Of a DNA stretch of 64,000 bases, positions 18,606 through 28,926 are shown one piece after another. Both the position numbers and the translations under genes were made by a program. Origin of the DNA: Rhodocyclaceae bacterium (lineage in GTDB: Bacteria > Pseudomonadota > Gammaproteobacteria > Burkholderiales > Rhodocyclaceae); the NCBI GenBank assembly GCA_013791905.1, contig VMSX01000017.1:186001-250000 (forward strand). Direction: 5' to 3'. Position 1 is the first letter of the stretch, and each line of letters starts with the position of its first letter. The notes below the pieces were generated by a model, which was given only the letters and a program-made list of their open reading frames with translations, did no database searches and was not told the DNA's origin.

Positions 18606-19520
18606 TCAGCGCGGGGCGGCGCGCCGCCAGGGCGCATGCCCAAACGCCTCGATCAGGAAATCCACCATCGCCCGCACCTTGGGCGCCACATGGCGCCCGC
18701 CTGAGTAGATGGCATAGAGCGGGATGGGTTCGACATGCTGGCAGTCGGCGAGAACGGGGACCAATTGACCGCTGCGCAGCGCCTCGCCCACCGTGACATC
18801 GGTCAGCCGGGTGATGCCGACGCCCGCCAGCGCGAGCTGCAGGACCGTACCGGCGTTGTTGGCGGCCACGTTGCCATTCACATTGATGGTGCGAATGCCA
18901 TCGCGCGTGGTGAACGGCCAGCGGCGCAGGGCGGGCAGCCGGGTAATCCACAGACAGTTGTGCGTCAGCAGCTCATCGGGGGTGCGCGGCGTGCCATGCA
19001 TTTCCAGGTAGGCCGGGGCGGCACAAATGACCCGCTCGACGTCGCAAATGCGCCGCGCGATCAACGATGAATCCTCGAGCTGGCCCTTGCGGATCACCAC
19101 ATCGAAATTCTCGCCGAGCATTTCCGGTGGCTGGTCGCTGATCGACAGCTCCAGATGGACGTCCGGATAGCGTTCAAGAAAGCGTGGCAAAGCCGGTGCC
19201 AGCTGGTGCGTGCCGAACGACGAGCCGCAATACAGGCGCAACAGGCCGCTGGGGCTGGCGTTGGCCTCGGTGACCTCGGCCTCGGCCTCGTCCAGGGCCG
19301 CCAGTATCGATTTGGCGCGCAGGTAAAAGGTCTCTCCTTCGGTCGTCATCTGCAGGCGCCGGGTGGTCCGGCTGAGCAGGCGCACGCCGAGCCGGTCTTC
19401 GAGCCGGCTGACCAGTTTGGATAGGGCCGAGGGCGTCAGCTCAAGTTCCCGTGCTGCGGCAGAAAACCCGCCACAATCCACGGCGCGGACAAATGCCAGC
19501 ATCTCTGCGGTGCGGTCCAT
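18606..19520 (-). CDS. LysR-family transcriptional regulator
   Basis: This 304-residue protein has the N-terminal winged helix-turn-helix (MLAFVRAVDCGGFSAAAREL, then SRLEDRLGVRLLSRTTRRL) and a C-terminal effector domain. The pattern fits the large CrgA/AaeR-like LysR subgroup. The effector and target are unknown. It is not divergent from a transporter; instead it stands back-to-back with the MFS gene's end and 46 bases from comM, so the usual inference from a divergent partner cannot be made. Confidence 0.92.
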   Translation of the reverse strand: MDRTAEMLAFVRAVDCGGFSAAARELELTPSALSKLVSRLEDRLGVRLLSRTTRRLQMTTEGETFYLRAKSILAALDEAEAEVTEANASPSGLLRLYCGSSFGTHQLAPALPRFLERYPDVHLELSISDQPPEMLGENFDVVIRKGQLEDSSLIARRICDVERVICAAPAYLEMHGTPRTPDELLTHNCLWITRLPALRRWPFTTRDGIRTINVNGNVAANNAGTVLQLALAGVGITRLTDVTVGEALRSGQLVPVLADCQHVEPIPLYAIYSGGRHVAPKVRAMVDFLIEAFGHAPWRRAAPR

Positions 19521-19566
19521 AAGTTCTTTTATGCAATAAATTCAGGAGGGTTTTGCTGAGCAGGGA

Positions 19567-21060
19567 TTAGCCGCCCAGCCCGCGGCGGTACTGGATCGCC
19601 TCGGCCACATGCGGGCCGCGGATGATGTATTCGCCAGTCAGGTCGGCGATGCTGCGGGCGACCTTGAGGATGCGGTGATAGGCGCGCGCCGAGAGGTCGA
19701 GGCGGGTCAGCGCCTGTTTGAGCAGTGCCGCGCCGGCACAGTCGGGCAGGCAGTGCTGCTCGATTTCGTCCGGGGTGAGCGCCGCATTGGGCTTGCCCTG
19801 CCGGGCGATTTGTCTTTCTCGTGCAATGGCGACACGTTCGCGTACCGTGGCTGATGCTTCGCCCGTGGCGCGGCCGGTCAGTTCCGCTTCGCTGACCGCC
19901 GGCACTTCGACCAGCAGGTCGATGCGGTCGAGCAATGGACCGGACAGCTTGCCGCGATAGCGCGCTACCTGATCGGGCGTGCAGCGGCACTTGCCGTTGC
20001 CATGACCGAGCCAGCCACAGGGGCAGGGGTTCATTGCCGCCACCAGTTGAAAACGCGCGGGGAATTCGGCGCGGCGCGCGGCGCGGGCGATGCGGATGTG
20101 GCCGGTTTCGAGGGGTTCGCGCAGCGCTTCGAGCACGCGGCGCTCGAATTCGGGCAGTTCGTCGAGGAACAAGACGCCATGGTGAGCGAGGGAGATTTCG
20201 CCGGGACGCGGCACCCCGCCGCCGCCCACCAGTGCCGGCGCGGAAGCCGAGTGATGCGGCGCCTGAAACGGGCGTTGCGCCCAACGCTCGATGGCAAAGC
20301 CGCCAGCGAGCGAATGCACCGCCGCGGATTCCAGTGCCTCGTTCTCGGTCATCGGCGGCAGCAGACCGGGCAGCCGCTGTGCCAGCATCGACTTGCCTGA
20401 ACCCGGCGGTCCGCTCATCAACAGGCTGTGGCCGCCGGCCGCCGCGACTTCCAGCGCGCGCTTCGCTGGCGCCTGGCCCTTGATGTCGGCAAGGTCGCAG
20501 GCAAAAGTCGGCGCTGGCGGGACGGCGGCTACGTGCGGCTGCAGCGGCACTGCGCCGGTGAGGTGGGCGCAGACATCGAGCAGCCCGCGCGCCGGCAGGA
20601 TGGTGGCGCGCGTTACCAGCGCGGCCTCGTCAGCGCTGGCCGCCGGCAACACGAAGGCGCGACCGGCACTGGCGGCGGACAGGCACATGGCCAGCGCACC
20701 GCGCACTGGGCGCAGTTCGCCCGACAGCGACAGTTCGCCGGCAAATTCGTGTTGATCGAGCGCGGGGGCCTTGAGCTGACCCGAGGCGACGAGAATTCCG
20801 AGCGCGATCGGCAGGTCGAGGCGGCCGGATTCCTTCGGCAGGTCGGCCGGCGCCAGATTGACGGTGATGCGGCGCGCAGGAAATTCGAAGCCACAGTTCT
20901 GCAAAGCGGCGCGGACGCGGTCACGCGACTCCTTGACCTCGGTTTCGGGTAGGCCGACCAGCGTGAATGAGGGCAGGCCGTTGGCCAGATGCACCTCAAC
21001 CGCTACCTCGGGGGCAGCGAGGCCGGCGAGCGCGCGGCTTCTCAGGACGGCGAGCGACAT
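19567..21060 (-). CDS. comM: Mg chelatase-like AAA+ protein ComM (YifB)
   Basis: This 497-residue hexameric helicase promotes branch migration during natural transformation. It begins MSLAVLRSRALAGL with the N-terminal Lon-like domain. The AAA+ module has Walker A SGPPGSGKSML and Walker B VLFLDELPEF, and a zinc-like cluster CPCGWLGHGNGKCRC; the C-terminal Mg-chelatase domain follows. The inter-domain linker reads [21 protein letters not shown], where AVPPAPTF comes from a family A repeat in antisense orientation. I chose the ATG at 21060 because the family starts MSLA; the 48 codons upstream cross a repeat. It is the second gene of a likely ubiK-comM unit. Confidence 0.94.
   Translation of the reverse strand: MSLAVLRSRALAGLAAPEVAVEVHLANGLPSFTLVGLPETEVKESRDRVRAALQNCGFEFPARRITVNLAPADLPKESGRLDLPIALGILVASGQLKAPALDQHEFAGELSLSGELRPVRGALAMCLSAASAGRAFVLPAASADEAALVTRATILPARGLLDVCAHLTGAVPLQPHVAAVPPAPTFACDLADIKGQAPAKRALEVAAAGGHSLLMSGPPGSGKSMLAQRLPGLLPPMTENEALESAAVHSLAGGFAIERWAQRPFQAPHHSASAPALVGGGGVPRPGEISLAHHGVLFLDELPEFERRVLEALREPLETGHIRIARAARRAEFPARFQLVAAMNPCPCGWLGHGNGKCRCTPDQVARYRGKLSGPLLDRIDLLVEVPAVSEAELTGRATGEASATVRERVAIARERQIARQGKPNAALTPDEIEQHCLPDCAGAALLKQALTRLDLSARAYHRILKVARSIADLTGEYIIRGPHVAEAIQYRRGLGG
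20503..20527 (+). repeat. Family A short repeat inside comM, in frame (antisense)
   Basis: The plus strand holds GTCGGCGCTGGCGGGAC exactly, flanked by AAAA and GGCG. On the comM strand it is read as A-V-P-P-A-P-T-F in the linker between the N-terminal and AAA+ domains, where length variation is tolerated. Confidence 0.78.
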
Positions 21061-21068
21061 TTCCGCAT

Positions 21069-21107
21069 TAATCGGCGTGACCGAAGGGAGTCCTCGTGGG
21101 GTTGGGC
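21069..21107 (+). repeat. Family A long repeat (degenerate) upstream of comM
   Basis: It begins TCGGCGTGACCGAAGGGA and continues GTCCTCGTGGGGTTGGGC, matching the internal part of the long form at 24392-24439. It occupies most of the 76 bases between ubiK and comM. Confidence 0.65.
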
Positions 21108-21136
21108 ATATGGCGATATGCGCGGCGAAGTTCGTG

Positions 21137-21388
21137 CTAGGGCTTGCGGTGGGCTTCGAGATCGGCCAGTCGCGACTCCAGCGTCGCGAGCCGGGCGCGG
21201 GCACGCGCCAGCAGTTCCTTTTGCACCTCGAAATCCTCGCGCGTGACCAGATCGAGGCGGGCGAAGGCGGCCGTCAGCATGGCGCGCAGATTCTTTTCGA
21301 TGTCGGCGGCCGGCGTGGCGGCCAGTGCCCCGGAAATCTGGGCGCTCAGTTGGGTACTGAGGCCTTCGAGAAATTTGGGATCGAGCAT
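21137..21388 (-). CDS. ubiK: Ubiquinone biosynthesis accessory factor UbiK (YqiC)
   Basis: This 83-residue protein begins MLDPKFLEGLSTQLSAQISG and has a long C-terminal coiled coil (RARARLATLESRLADLEAH). That is the build of the membrane-fusogenic BMFP/UbiK family, which helps the aerobic Ubi complex. The ATG at 21388 starts the conserved MxDPK; an upstream in-frame ATG would add 40 residues of no family character. It is divergent from the porin-glnK-amtB operon and shares its regulatory gap. Confidence 0.88.
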   Translation of the reverse strand: MLDPKFLEGLSTQLSAQISGALAATPAADIEKNLRAMLTAAFARLDLVTREDFEVQKELLARARARLATLESRLADLEAHRKP

Positions 21389-21469
21389 GGCAGAAGAAAT
21401 GCTGAATGGGATGCCCGAGTGTAGCACCGGCCATGACGGCCTTCGTGTTTGTTGCATTACGGCATGGTG

Positions 21470-21486
21470 CGCACCGCTATGGTGCA
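21470..21486 (+). promoter_or_regulatory. NtrC-type enhancer site 1
   Basis: The sequence GCACCGCTATGGTGCA matches the NtrC consensus TGCACC-N5-GGTGCA at all positions but the first. It lies about 150 bases upstream of the predicted sigma-54 start, a normal enhancer distance. Confidence 0.7.
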
Positions 21487-21500
21487 TTAGCGGTCCGATG

Positions 21501-21517
21501 TGGGGCAATGCGGTGCA
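21501..21517 (+). promoter_or_regulatory. NtrC-type enhancer site 2 (weaker half)
   Basis: TGGGGCAATGCGGTGCA has a perfect right half (GGTGCA) and a poor left half. It is 31 bases from site 1, which is three helical turns and close to the spacing of paired NtrC sites at glnA promoters. Confidence 0.5.
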
Positions 21518-21592
21518 TCAGGGCGATGTCAAACGGATGCGGTTTTGTGAAAATGATCTATAAAGCTTTGAGTCAAAAGAACAAATAGTGCC

Positions 21593-21608
21593 TGGCACGC
21601 AAAGTGCT
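21593..21608 (+). promoter_or_regulatory. Sigma-54 promoter (-24/-12) for porin-glnK-amtB
   Basis: TGGCACGCAAAGTGCT fits TGGCACG-N4-TTGCT with one mismatch. The invariant GG and GC are spaced 12 bases as required. The predicted start is near 21619, leaving a leader of about 48 bases before the porin ATG. Confidence 0.75.
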
Positions 21609-21666
21609 AAATATCTCTCGCATGCTTTCCACAATATTATTTTAGCAATCACATCTGGAGACCCTC

Positions 21667-22882
<1,216 letters not shown>

Positions 22883-22898
22883 GACAAGGAGACCTATC

Positions 22899-24284
22899 AT
22901 GAACGGATTTTTCAAAATCATGCTGGCGGCCCTCGGCCTCGGCATTGCCGGTCTCGCGGCGGCGGAGCCCGCAGTGGCAACGGTGGGTGCAGCCGTCGCC
23001 AGCGCGGTGGTTGACGCAGCGAGCGCCGTCGCCCCGGCAGCGGAAATTGTGCCGACGGTCAGCAAGGGCGACGTTGCCTGGCTGCTGATGTCGACCGTGC
23101 TGGTGGTGTTCATGGCCGTCCCCGGCCTGGCGTTGTTCTACGGTGGCCTGGTGCGCGCCAAGAACATGCTCTCGGTGTTGATGCAGGTGCTGGTGGTGTT
23201 TTCGCTGATCAGCGTGCTGTGGGTCGTTTATGGTTATAGCCTGGCTTTCGGCGGGGAGGGACTGATCATTGGTTCGTTCGACAAGCTCTTTCTGTCCGGC
23301 GTCACTGGCGCCAGTCTGGCCGATACATTCACACCGGAAGCCAAGCTGCCCGAGTATCTGTTCATCGCCTTTCAGGCCACCTTCGCCGCCATCACCTGTG
23401 CGCTGATCGTCGGTGCTTTCGCCGAGCGCATGAAGTTCTCTGCGGTGCTGCTGTTCTCGGTGCTCTGGTTTACCTTCTGCTACCTGCCGATTGCGCACAT
23501 GGTCTGGGGTTCCGGCGGTTATCTGCTGGGCAAGGGCGCGCTGGATTTCGCCGGTGGCACGGTGGTGCACATCAACGCCGGTGTCGCCGGGCTGGTAGGT
23601 GCCTACCTGGTGGGCAAGCGCATCGGTTACGGCAAGGAAGCCATGGCCCCGCATTCGCTGGCCTTCACCATGGTCGGTGCGGCGATGCTGTGGGTGGGCT
23701 GGTTCGGCTTCAACGCCGGCTCCAACCTTGAGGCGAATTCCGGTGCAGCCTTGGCCTTCCTCAATACCCTGGTGGCCACGGCTGCGGCGACGCTTTCCTG
23801 GACCGCGGCAGAGGCGATGCTCAAGGGCAAGCCCTCGATGCTGGGCGGCGCGTCCGGCGCAGTGGCTGGTCTGGTGGCGATCACCCCGGCCTGCGGCACG
23901 GTTGGCCCGATGGGCGCCATCGTCATCGGCCTGCTCGCCGGCGTCATCTGCCTGTGGGGCGTGAATGGACTGAAGAAGATGCTTGGCGCCGACGACTCGC
24001 TGGATGTGTTTGGCGTGCATGGCGTCGGCGGCATCCTGGGTGCGATCCTGACAGGCGTGTTTACTGCGCCGAGTCTGGGTGGTACGGGTGCCGCGGACTT
24101 CTCCATCGCCAAGCAGGTGATGATTCAGGCCGAAGGCGTGGGCATCACCATACTGTGGTCGGCCGTCGTCGCCTTCATCGCCTTCAAGATCGCCGACATG
24201 GTGATTGGCCTGCGGGTGCCGGAAGAGGAAGAGCGCGAAGGCCTCGACATCACGTCTCACGGTGAAACGGCTTATCATTATTAA
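22899..24284 (+). CDS. amtB: Ammonium transporter
   Basis: The 461 residues include an Ala/Val-rich leader, about 11 membrane helices, and the twin pore histidines in GGTVVHINAG and DVFGVHGVGG. GGLVRAKNM and the Trp-rich VGWFGFNAG motif are typical. The C-terminus EEREGLDITSHGETAYHY is the conserved cytoplasmic tail that GlnK binds. I took the ATG at 22899 behind AGGAGACC; the longer frame to 22803 overlaps glnK. The leader is long enough to act as a cleaved signal peptide, as in E. coli AmtB. Confidence 0.97.
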   Translation: MNGFFKIMLAALGLGIAGLAAAEPAVATVGAAVASAVVDAASAVAPAAEIVPTVSKGDVAWLLMSTVLVVFMAVPGLALFYGGLVRAKNMLSVLMQVLVVFSLISVLWVVYGYSLAFGGEGLIIGSFDKLFLSGVTGASLADTFTPEAKLPEYLFIAFQATFAAITCALIVGAFAERMKFSAVLLFSVLWFTFCYLPIAHMVWGSGGYLLGKGALDFAGGTVVHINAGVAGLVGAYLVGKRIGYGKEAMAPHSLAFTMVGAAMLWVGWFGFNAGSNLEANSGAALAFLNTLVATAAATLSWTAAEAMLKGKPSMLGGASGAVAGLVAITPACGTVGPMGAIVIGLLAGVICLWGVNGLKKMLGADDSLDVFGVHGVGGILGAILTGVFTAPSLGGTGAADFSIAKQVMIQAEGVGITILWSAVVAFIAFKIADMVIGLRVPEEEEREGLDITSHGETAYHY

Positions 24285-24352
24285 AATAACTGAAGCGTAG
24301 GGGGCGGCAAGGCCGCAATCAGGAATCTCCGTTTCCCCTTCATTTGCTACGT

Positions 24353-24379
24353 ACGGGCGCCCCAGGGCGCCCGTTTTTC
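24353..24379 (+). terminator. Rho-independent terminator after amtB
   Basis: A nine-pair stem ACGGGCGCC/GGCGCCCGT with a four-base loop is followed by TTTTCT. It ends the porin-glnK-amtB transcript. Confidence 0.85.
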
Positions 24380-24391
24380 TGGTATCGCGCC

Positions 24392-24439
24392 AAAAGTCGG
24401 CGTGACCGAAGGGAATTCCTTTTGTGGGACTGGCGGGAC
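24392..24439 (+). repeat. Family A long repeat after the amtB terminator
   Basis: This is the best long copy: AAAAGTCGGCG, then TGACCGAAGGGAATTCCTTT with a palindrome around GAATTC, then TGTGGGACTGGCGGGAC. Removing the inner 27 bases leaves the exact short form. Confidence 0.8.
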
Positions 24440-24469
24440 AAAGTGCCCCGCATGGGGTACGGCGCCTGC

Positions 24470-24907
24470 TTAGCAGATCCAGCGCATGTAGATGATGCCG
24501 CCAATACCCATGGTTAGCATCAGCGCTGCCGAAATGATCAGGTCGCGCGGCTCGCGCGGCCAGCCGCGCTTGACGCGGCCCAGCATGCGGACGACGTTGC
24601 CCATCGTGATGACGGTCAGGAACACCAGCATGATCAGGTTGACAAAGACAATGACACCACTGATGTTGTCAATCGGCCGGCAGGTATGCATGCCGAGCTT
24701 GCTGACGATGGCCGTGATGGAATCATTGGCCGGATTGAATCCCAGGCTGACGAGCACCCAGGCTATCGTCATCAGGACTGCGGCGATAACCAGAGCCAGT
24801 GCGATCCAGCCTTCGCGGCTGCCCAAATCGTCGCGCAACTCGCGAAAATCAGCCAGATATCCATGGGCTTCGCGCGCCAGTTGCCGCTTGAGTTTGTCCC
24901 AATCCAT
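24470..24907 (-). CDS. Small membrane protein of unknown function
   Basis: The 145 residues have a charged N-terminus (MDWDKLKRQLAREAHGYLAD) and three predicted membrane helices near 34-56, 84-103 and 124-142. A short periplasmic stretch has one Cys (MHTCRPIDN). I recognise no family. Its start is one base from the purU stop, so it is cotranscribed with purU and thrH, but I see no functional tie. Confidence 0.75.
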   Translation of the reverse strand: MDWDKLKRQLAREAHGYLADFRELRDDLGSREGWIALALVIAAVLMTIAWVLVSLGFNPANDSITAIVSKLGMHTCRPIDNISGVIVFVNLIMLVFLTVITMGNVVRMLGRVKRGWPREPRDLIISAALMLTMGIGGIIYMRWIC

Positions 24908-25780
24908 TTAGCGGAACACCACGGTTTTGTTGCCGTGCACCAGCACTCGGTCTTCCAGATGGTAGCGCAGCCCGCGCGCCAGCACGGTCTTTTCGATGTC
25001 CTTGCCGTAGCGCACCATGTCGTCCGGGGAGTCGGCGTGATCGATACGGATCACGTCCTGCTCGATGATCGGGCCCTGATCCAGCTCGGCCGTGACGTAG
25101 TGGCAGGTCGCGCCAATCAGTTTCACGCCACGTGCGTAGGCCTGGTGGTAGGGTTTGGCGCCGACGAAGCTGGGCAGAAAGCTGTGGTGGATGTTGAGAA
25201 TCCGGCCGGGATGCGCGGCGCACAGTTCCGGCGAAAGAATCTGCATGTAGCGCGCCAACACCATGGTGTCACCGCGCGATTCCTCGAATAGTCTTTGCAC
25301 CTCGGCGTAAGCCTGCGGTTTGTTGTCAGGCGTTACCGGAACATGGTGGAAAGGTATGCCGTGCCATTCAACGAGGCCCTTGAAGGTGTCGTGGTTCGAG
25401 ATGACGCAGGGGATCTCGATATTGAGCTCCTGCGCTTGCCAGCGCGCCAGCAGATCGTAGAGGCAGTGTTCCTGTTTGCTGACCAGGATGACGACGCGCT
25501 TCTTCACCGCGCTGTCGGTGATCTTCCAGTCCATCTCCAGTTCGGCGGCAATCGGTGCGAAGCGCGCGCGCAATTCGGCAAGCATGAAGGGCAAGGAGTC
25601 CGCCTTGACCTCGATGCGCATGAAATAGCGCGCGGCGCGGCCATCTGCCGCGGCATCGGAATGAAAGCTCGATTCAAGCACCCAGCCCTGGTGCTCGGCG
25701 AAAAAGCCGGTGACCCGCGCGATGATTCCGCTGCGGTCGGGGCAGGATGCGGCCAGGGTATAAAAGTGCTCCTGGTGCAT
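24908..25780 (-). CDS. purU: Formyltetrahydrofolate deformylase
   Basis: This 290-residue enzyme splits 10-formyltetrahydrofolate to formate and tetrahydrofolate and so balances one-carbon units. An N-terminal ACT domain (YTLAASCPDRSGIIARVTGF) senses Met/Gly in E. coli. The C-terminal formyltransferase domain holds NIHHSFLPSF and ELDQGPIIEQD with the catalytic Asn, His and Asp. It is next to thrH on the same strand with a 1-base gap. Confidence 0.96.
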   Translation of the reverse strand: MHQEHFYTLAASCPDRSGIIARVTGFFAEHQGWVLESSFHSDAAADGRAARYFMRIEVKADSLPFMLAELRARFAPIAAELEMDWKITDSAVKKRVVILVSKQEHCLYDLLARWQAQELNIEIPCVISNHDTFKGLVEWHGIPFHHVPVTPDNKPQAYAEVQRLFEESRGDTMVLARYMQILSPELCAAHPGRILNIHHSFLPSFVGAKPYHQAYARGVKLIGATCHYVTAELDQGPIIEQDVIRIDHADSPDDMVRYGKDIEKTVLARGLRYHLEDRVLVHGNKTVVFR

Positions 25781-25781
25781 C

Positions 25782-26390
25782 TTAGATTCTGGTGCTTGCC
25801 GCGTTGATCTCCGCGCGCAGCTCGGCGTAGTTCATGGTCACGGGAAACTGCGGGAACTCGTCGATCACATTCTGCGGTGGATGGAACAGGATGCCGGCAT
25901 CGGCCTCACTCAGCATCGCCGTGTCGTTGTAGGAATCGCCGGCGGCGATGACCTTGAAGTTGAGTTCCTTGAAGCGCCGCACCGACTCCATTTTCTGGTT
26001 CGGCATGCGCAGCTGGTAATTGACCAGAAAACCCGTCGCATCGGCTTCGAGTTTATGGCAGAACAGCGCCGGCATGCCCAGTTGGGCCATCAGTGGCATG
26101 GCGAATTCGTAGAAGGTGTCGGAGAGGATGATGACCTGGAAGTCGCGGCGCAGCGCATCGAGAAAATCCTTGGCGCCGGCCATTGGCCCCATGGCGGCGA
26201 TGACTTTCTGGATGTCGGGCAGACCGAGCTGGTGCTGTTTGAGCAGGGCGAGCCGGTACTTCATCAGCACATCGTAGTCGGGCTCGTCCCGCGTGGTGCG
26301 GCGCAGTTCCGGGATGCCGGTGCGCCCGGCAAATTCGATCCAGATTTCCGGGACGAGAACCCCTTCGAGGTCGAGACAAACCAGCTGCAC
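25782..26390 (-). CDS. thrH: ThrH phosphoserine phosphatase / homoserine phosphotransferase
   Basis: This 202-residue HAD-family enzyme begins MQLVCLDLEGVLVPEIWIEF, with the ThrH-type first motif DLEGV. SDTFYEF (motif II) and AAGDSYNDTAML (motif IV) follow. Length and motif fit Pseudomonas ThrH, which dephosphorylates phosphoserine and can move the phosphate to homoserine. It heads the thrH-purU-membrane protein unit. The 127-base gap upstream (26391-26517) shows no repeat or clear box. Confidence 0.94.
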   Translation of the reverse strand: MQLVCLDLEGVLVPEIWIEFAGRTGIPELRRTTRDEPDYDVLMKYRLALLKQHQLGLPDIQKVIAAMGPMAGAKDFLDALRRDFQVIILSDTFYEFAMPLMAQLGMPALFCHKLEADATGFLVNYQLRMPNQKMESVRRFKELNFKVIAAGDSYNDTAMLSEADAGILFHPPQNVIDEFPQFPVTMNYAELRAEINAASTRI

Positions 26391-26517
26391 GGGTATCCCC
26401 TTTGAAATATGAGAATTCTAGCAGTCCCCTCCGGCGAAACGGCAAGGTGGGTGCGCCTTTAATCAGCCGGACCTCGCTACCAGCGCGCATGCCAGGCAGC
26501 AGGCCTAATGGGGTAAT

Positions 26518-28770
26518 TCAAGCCTTTGCAGCATGAATCCGAATCGTGTTGCGTCCGGCATCCTTGGCCTGATACATCGCATCGTCAGCACTTTTGAGGA
26601 TGTTGTCCGGGCTGACCGCATGGTCGATGAACAAGGTCACGCCAATGCTTGCCGTGCAGCGATGCTCGACGGTCGTGCCAGCTTCTCCCGCATGTTTGAC
26701 GATCAGATGGTAGGGTGCGGACAAAGCGGCGCGAATCTTTTCGGCAACGCTCAAGGCTTGTGACCTTGAGTCATCCATATCCACACTCAATTCGCTCAGC
26801 ATCACAACGAATTCATCGCCGCCGAAGCGTGCGACCGTATCCGCCTCGCGCACACAGGCTTTCAGTCGATTCGCGGCGTCGATCAACAGCAAATCGCCAA
26901 CGGCATGCCCATGCGCGTCGTTCAGCGGCTTGAAGTTGTCCAGATCGAGGAACATCACTGCGCCGCAGCAACCGCTGCGCTTGCTGGCAGACATGGCCTG
27001 GCTCAGGCGGTCGTTGAACAAGCGGCGATTGGGCAGTTTGGTTAGTGTGTCGAAGAACGCCAGTTGCCGCACCTGATCTTCCAGGTGCTTGCGGTCGCTG
27101 ATGTTCCTGAAATGGCCCACATGGCAGTGCCTGCCCTTGTAGAGCACATAGTTCAGCGAGATTTCCACCGGGACAATTGAGCCGTCCTTCAGGCGATGCT
27201 GCGATTCGATGGTCAGATGTTTGATTTTCCTGATGTTGGCCACATGCTGCGGGAGCATGTCGTAGCTGAAGTTGGGGTCCCAGTCCGGAATGCGCCAGGT
27301 CAGTATCTCCTCGCGGCTGGCACCGTAGTGTCTGGCGGCGGCTTCATTGGCATACATCAGCCGGCAGTCATCATCGTCATCGATCATGAAGATGCAGTCG
27401 CCGGTCTTTTCAACGATGAGGCGGAATAGCTCAAGCTCTTCCTCGACCTGCTTACGCGCGGTAATGTCGACTTTGACCGCAACATAGTGGGTGACGCTGC
27501 CCGCGGGACTTTTGACGGGCGCGACGCGAACTTCTTCCCAATAAAGCTCACCATTCTTGCGCTTGTTGAGTAGCTCGCCTTCCCATGCCTGACCGCTGGT
27601 CAATTTGCTCCACAGGTCCGCGTATGTTGCATCGGGGGTCTGGCCGGACTGGAGGAAGCGCGGGTTTTGTCCGGCTGCTTCGGCGGCGCTATAGCCGGTG
27701 GTTGCGGTGAACTTGGGGTTGACATACTGGATGCATGTATTCAGATCGGCGATGACTACCGCGGCGGGACTTTGCTCGATGGCGGTATATAGCGTGCGTA
27801 GTTTTGTCTCCGCCGCCAGGCGTTCCCGGTTCCGCTGATGGAAGAAATACCCGGCGATCCCGCTGAGGACCAAAGCCAGCGGGATCAGGTACTTCAGCAA
27901 GTCGCGCCAGCCGACTTCCTTGCTCTCATAGACGCCGAACCATTTGTCGTACAGTGCGTCATACGTGCCGTCGGACTTGGTGAGCGCCAGACCCTCGTTG
28001 AGTTTGGCCAATAGTTCCGACTGACCTTTGGGCACGGCAAACGCAAATTTTTGCGCGAAACCCGCCCGGGCCTTCAGTGCCTCGATGTTGGCCAAACCCA
28101 GCGTTTGCAGCGTCTGCATGCCAGCCAGTTTGCTCAGCAGCATGGCATCGTGCCTGCCCGATGCCAGCAGGCGCAAGCCCTCGGCGGAGGTGTCCGCCAG
28201 TACCATTTGCTTCCCCCAACCCTTGGCCACGGCATAGTCGTGCGCCAGGTCGGCATTGAGAACGATGATCGATTTTCCTGCGAGGTCCGCTTCCGAGCGG
28301 ATGCCGGCTTCACCCTTGCGCACAAAAATGGCGCCGTGCACGATGGCATGGGGCACCGTGAAGTCAGCAAAGCGGCGACGTTCCTCGGACTGCGCCAGAT
28401 TGATCAGAACGTCGATCCTGCCTTCCCTGAATTCCTGAAGAATCTGGTGAAACGGCCGTACGCGCAGGGAGTACTTCAGTCCTGCTTCTGCCGCCACGGC
28501 TTTCCATAAATCGACGGTGAAGCCGCCTGCCGTGGCATCGCTCATGCCCGTGGCGAAAGGCGGATAGTCTTCTTCGCTGCCTACGACCAGCGTGTCCTTT
28601 TGCAGCTGAACGAGGGGCGGGGCATCCTGCGTGGTCGCGCTGGCTGGGTTGCTGGGCGCAAGCGCCTGCGCAGGCCCGTTCGCAAATAAAGTGCAAATCA
28701 ACGCAATTGCGCAAGCCGAAAACCGCCAGCGGCGGCCGGGCCAAAAAAACGGAGGACGTGCAGGTGCCAT
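26518..28770 (-). CDS. Periplasmic-sensor diguanylate cyclase: SBP_bac_3, two PAS, GGDEF
   Basis: This roughly 750-residue membrane protein joins ligand sensing outside to c-di-GMP synthesis inside. After an N-terminal membrane or signal segment comes a full family 3 solute-binding domain (LVVGSEEDYPPFATG to DALYDKWFGVYE). A second membrane helix follows (LIPLALVLSGIAGYFFHQR), then PAS 1 (AIEQSPAAVVIADLN), PAS 2 and GGDEF (ARFGGDEFVVML). An RxxD I-site (READ) sits five residues before it, so product inhibition is expected. The ligand is probably an amino acid or similar small polar molecule. I chose the ATG at 28770; an ATG at 28827 is possible. It is preceded by the ABC-F gene on the same strand, with a 156-base gap that shows nothing clear. 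Confidence 0.88.
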   Translation of the reverse strand: MAPARPPFFWPGRRWRFSACAIALICTLFANGPAQALAPSNPASATTQDAPPLVQLQKDTLVVGSEEDYPPFATGMSDATAGGFTVDLWKAVAAEAGLKYSLRVRPFHQILQEFREGRIDVLINLAQSEERRRFADFTVPHAIVHGAIFVRKGEAGIRSEADLAGKSIIVLNADLAHDYAVAKGWGKQMVLADTSAEGLRLLASGRHDAMLLSKLAGMQTLQTLGLANIEALKARAGFAQKFAFAVPKGQSELLAKLNEGLALTKSDGTYDALYDKWFGVYESKEVGWRDLLKYLIPLALVLSGIAGYFFHQRNRERLAAETKLRTLYTAIEQSPAAVVIADLNTCIQYVNPKFTATTGYSAAEAAGQNPRFLQSGQTPDATYADLWSKLTSGQAWEGELLNKRKNGELYWEEVRVAPVKSPAGSVTHYVAVKVDITARKQVEEELELFRLIVEKTGDCIFMIDDDDDCRLMYANEAAARHYGASREEILTWRIPDWDPNFSYDMLPQHVANIRKIKHLTIESQHRLKDGSIVPVEISLNYVLYKGRHCHVGHFRNISDRKHLEDQVRQLAFFDTLTKLPNRRLFNDRLSQAMSASKRSGCCGAVMFLDLDNFKPLNDAHGHAVGDLLLIDAANRLKACVREADTVARFGGDEFVVMLSELSVDMDDSRSQALSVAEKIRAALSAPYHLIVKHAGEAGTTVEHRCTASIGVTLFIDHAVSPDNILKSADDAMYQAKDAGRNTIRIHAAKA

Positions 28771-28926
28771 TTCCGTAGGGCTAAAGTAATTGACGCAATT
28801 TACAGGTGACGCACCAAATGCAGGCAAATCACCGCCGCTACCTCTTAGGCCATACTACGCCGCAATACACGCGAAAACAACATGGGTAAAGTTGGCAACA
28901 ACGCCAGAAATGCAATGCGTGGCTGC

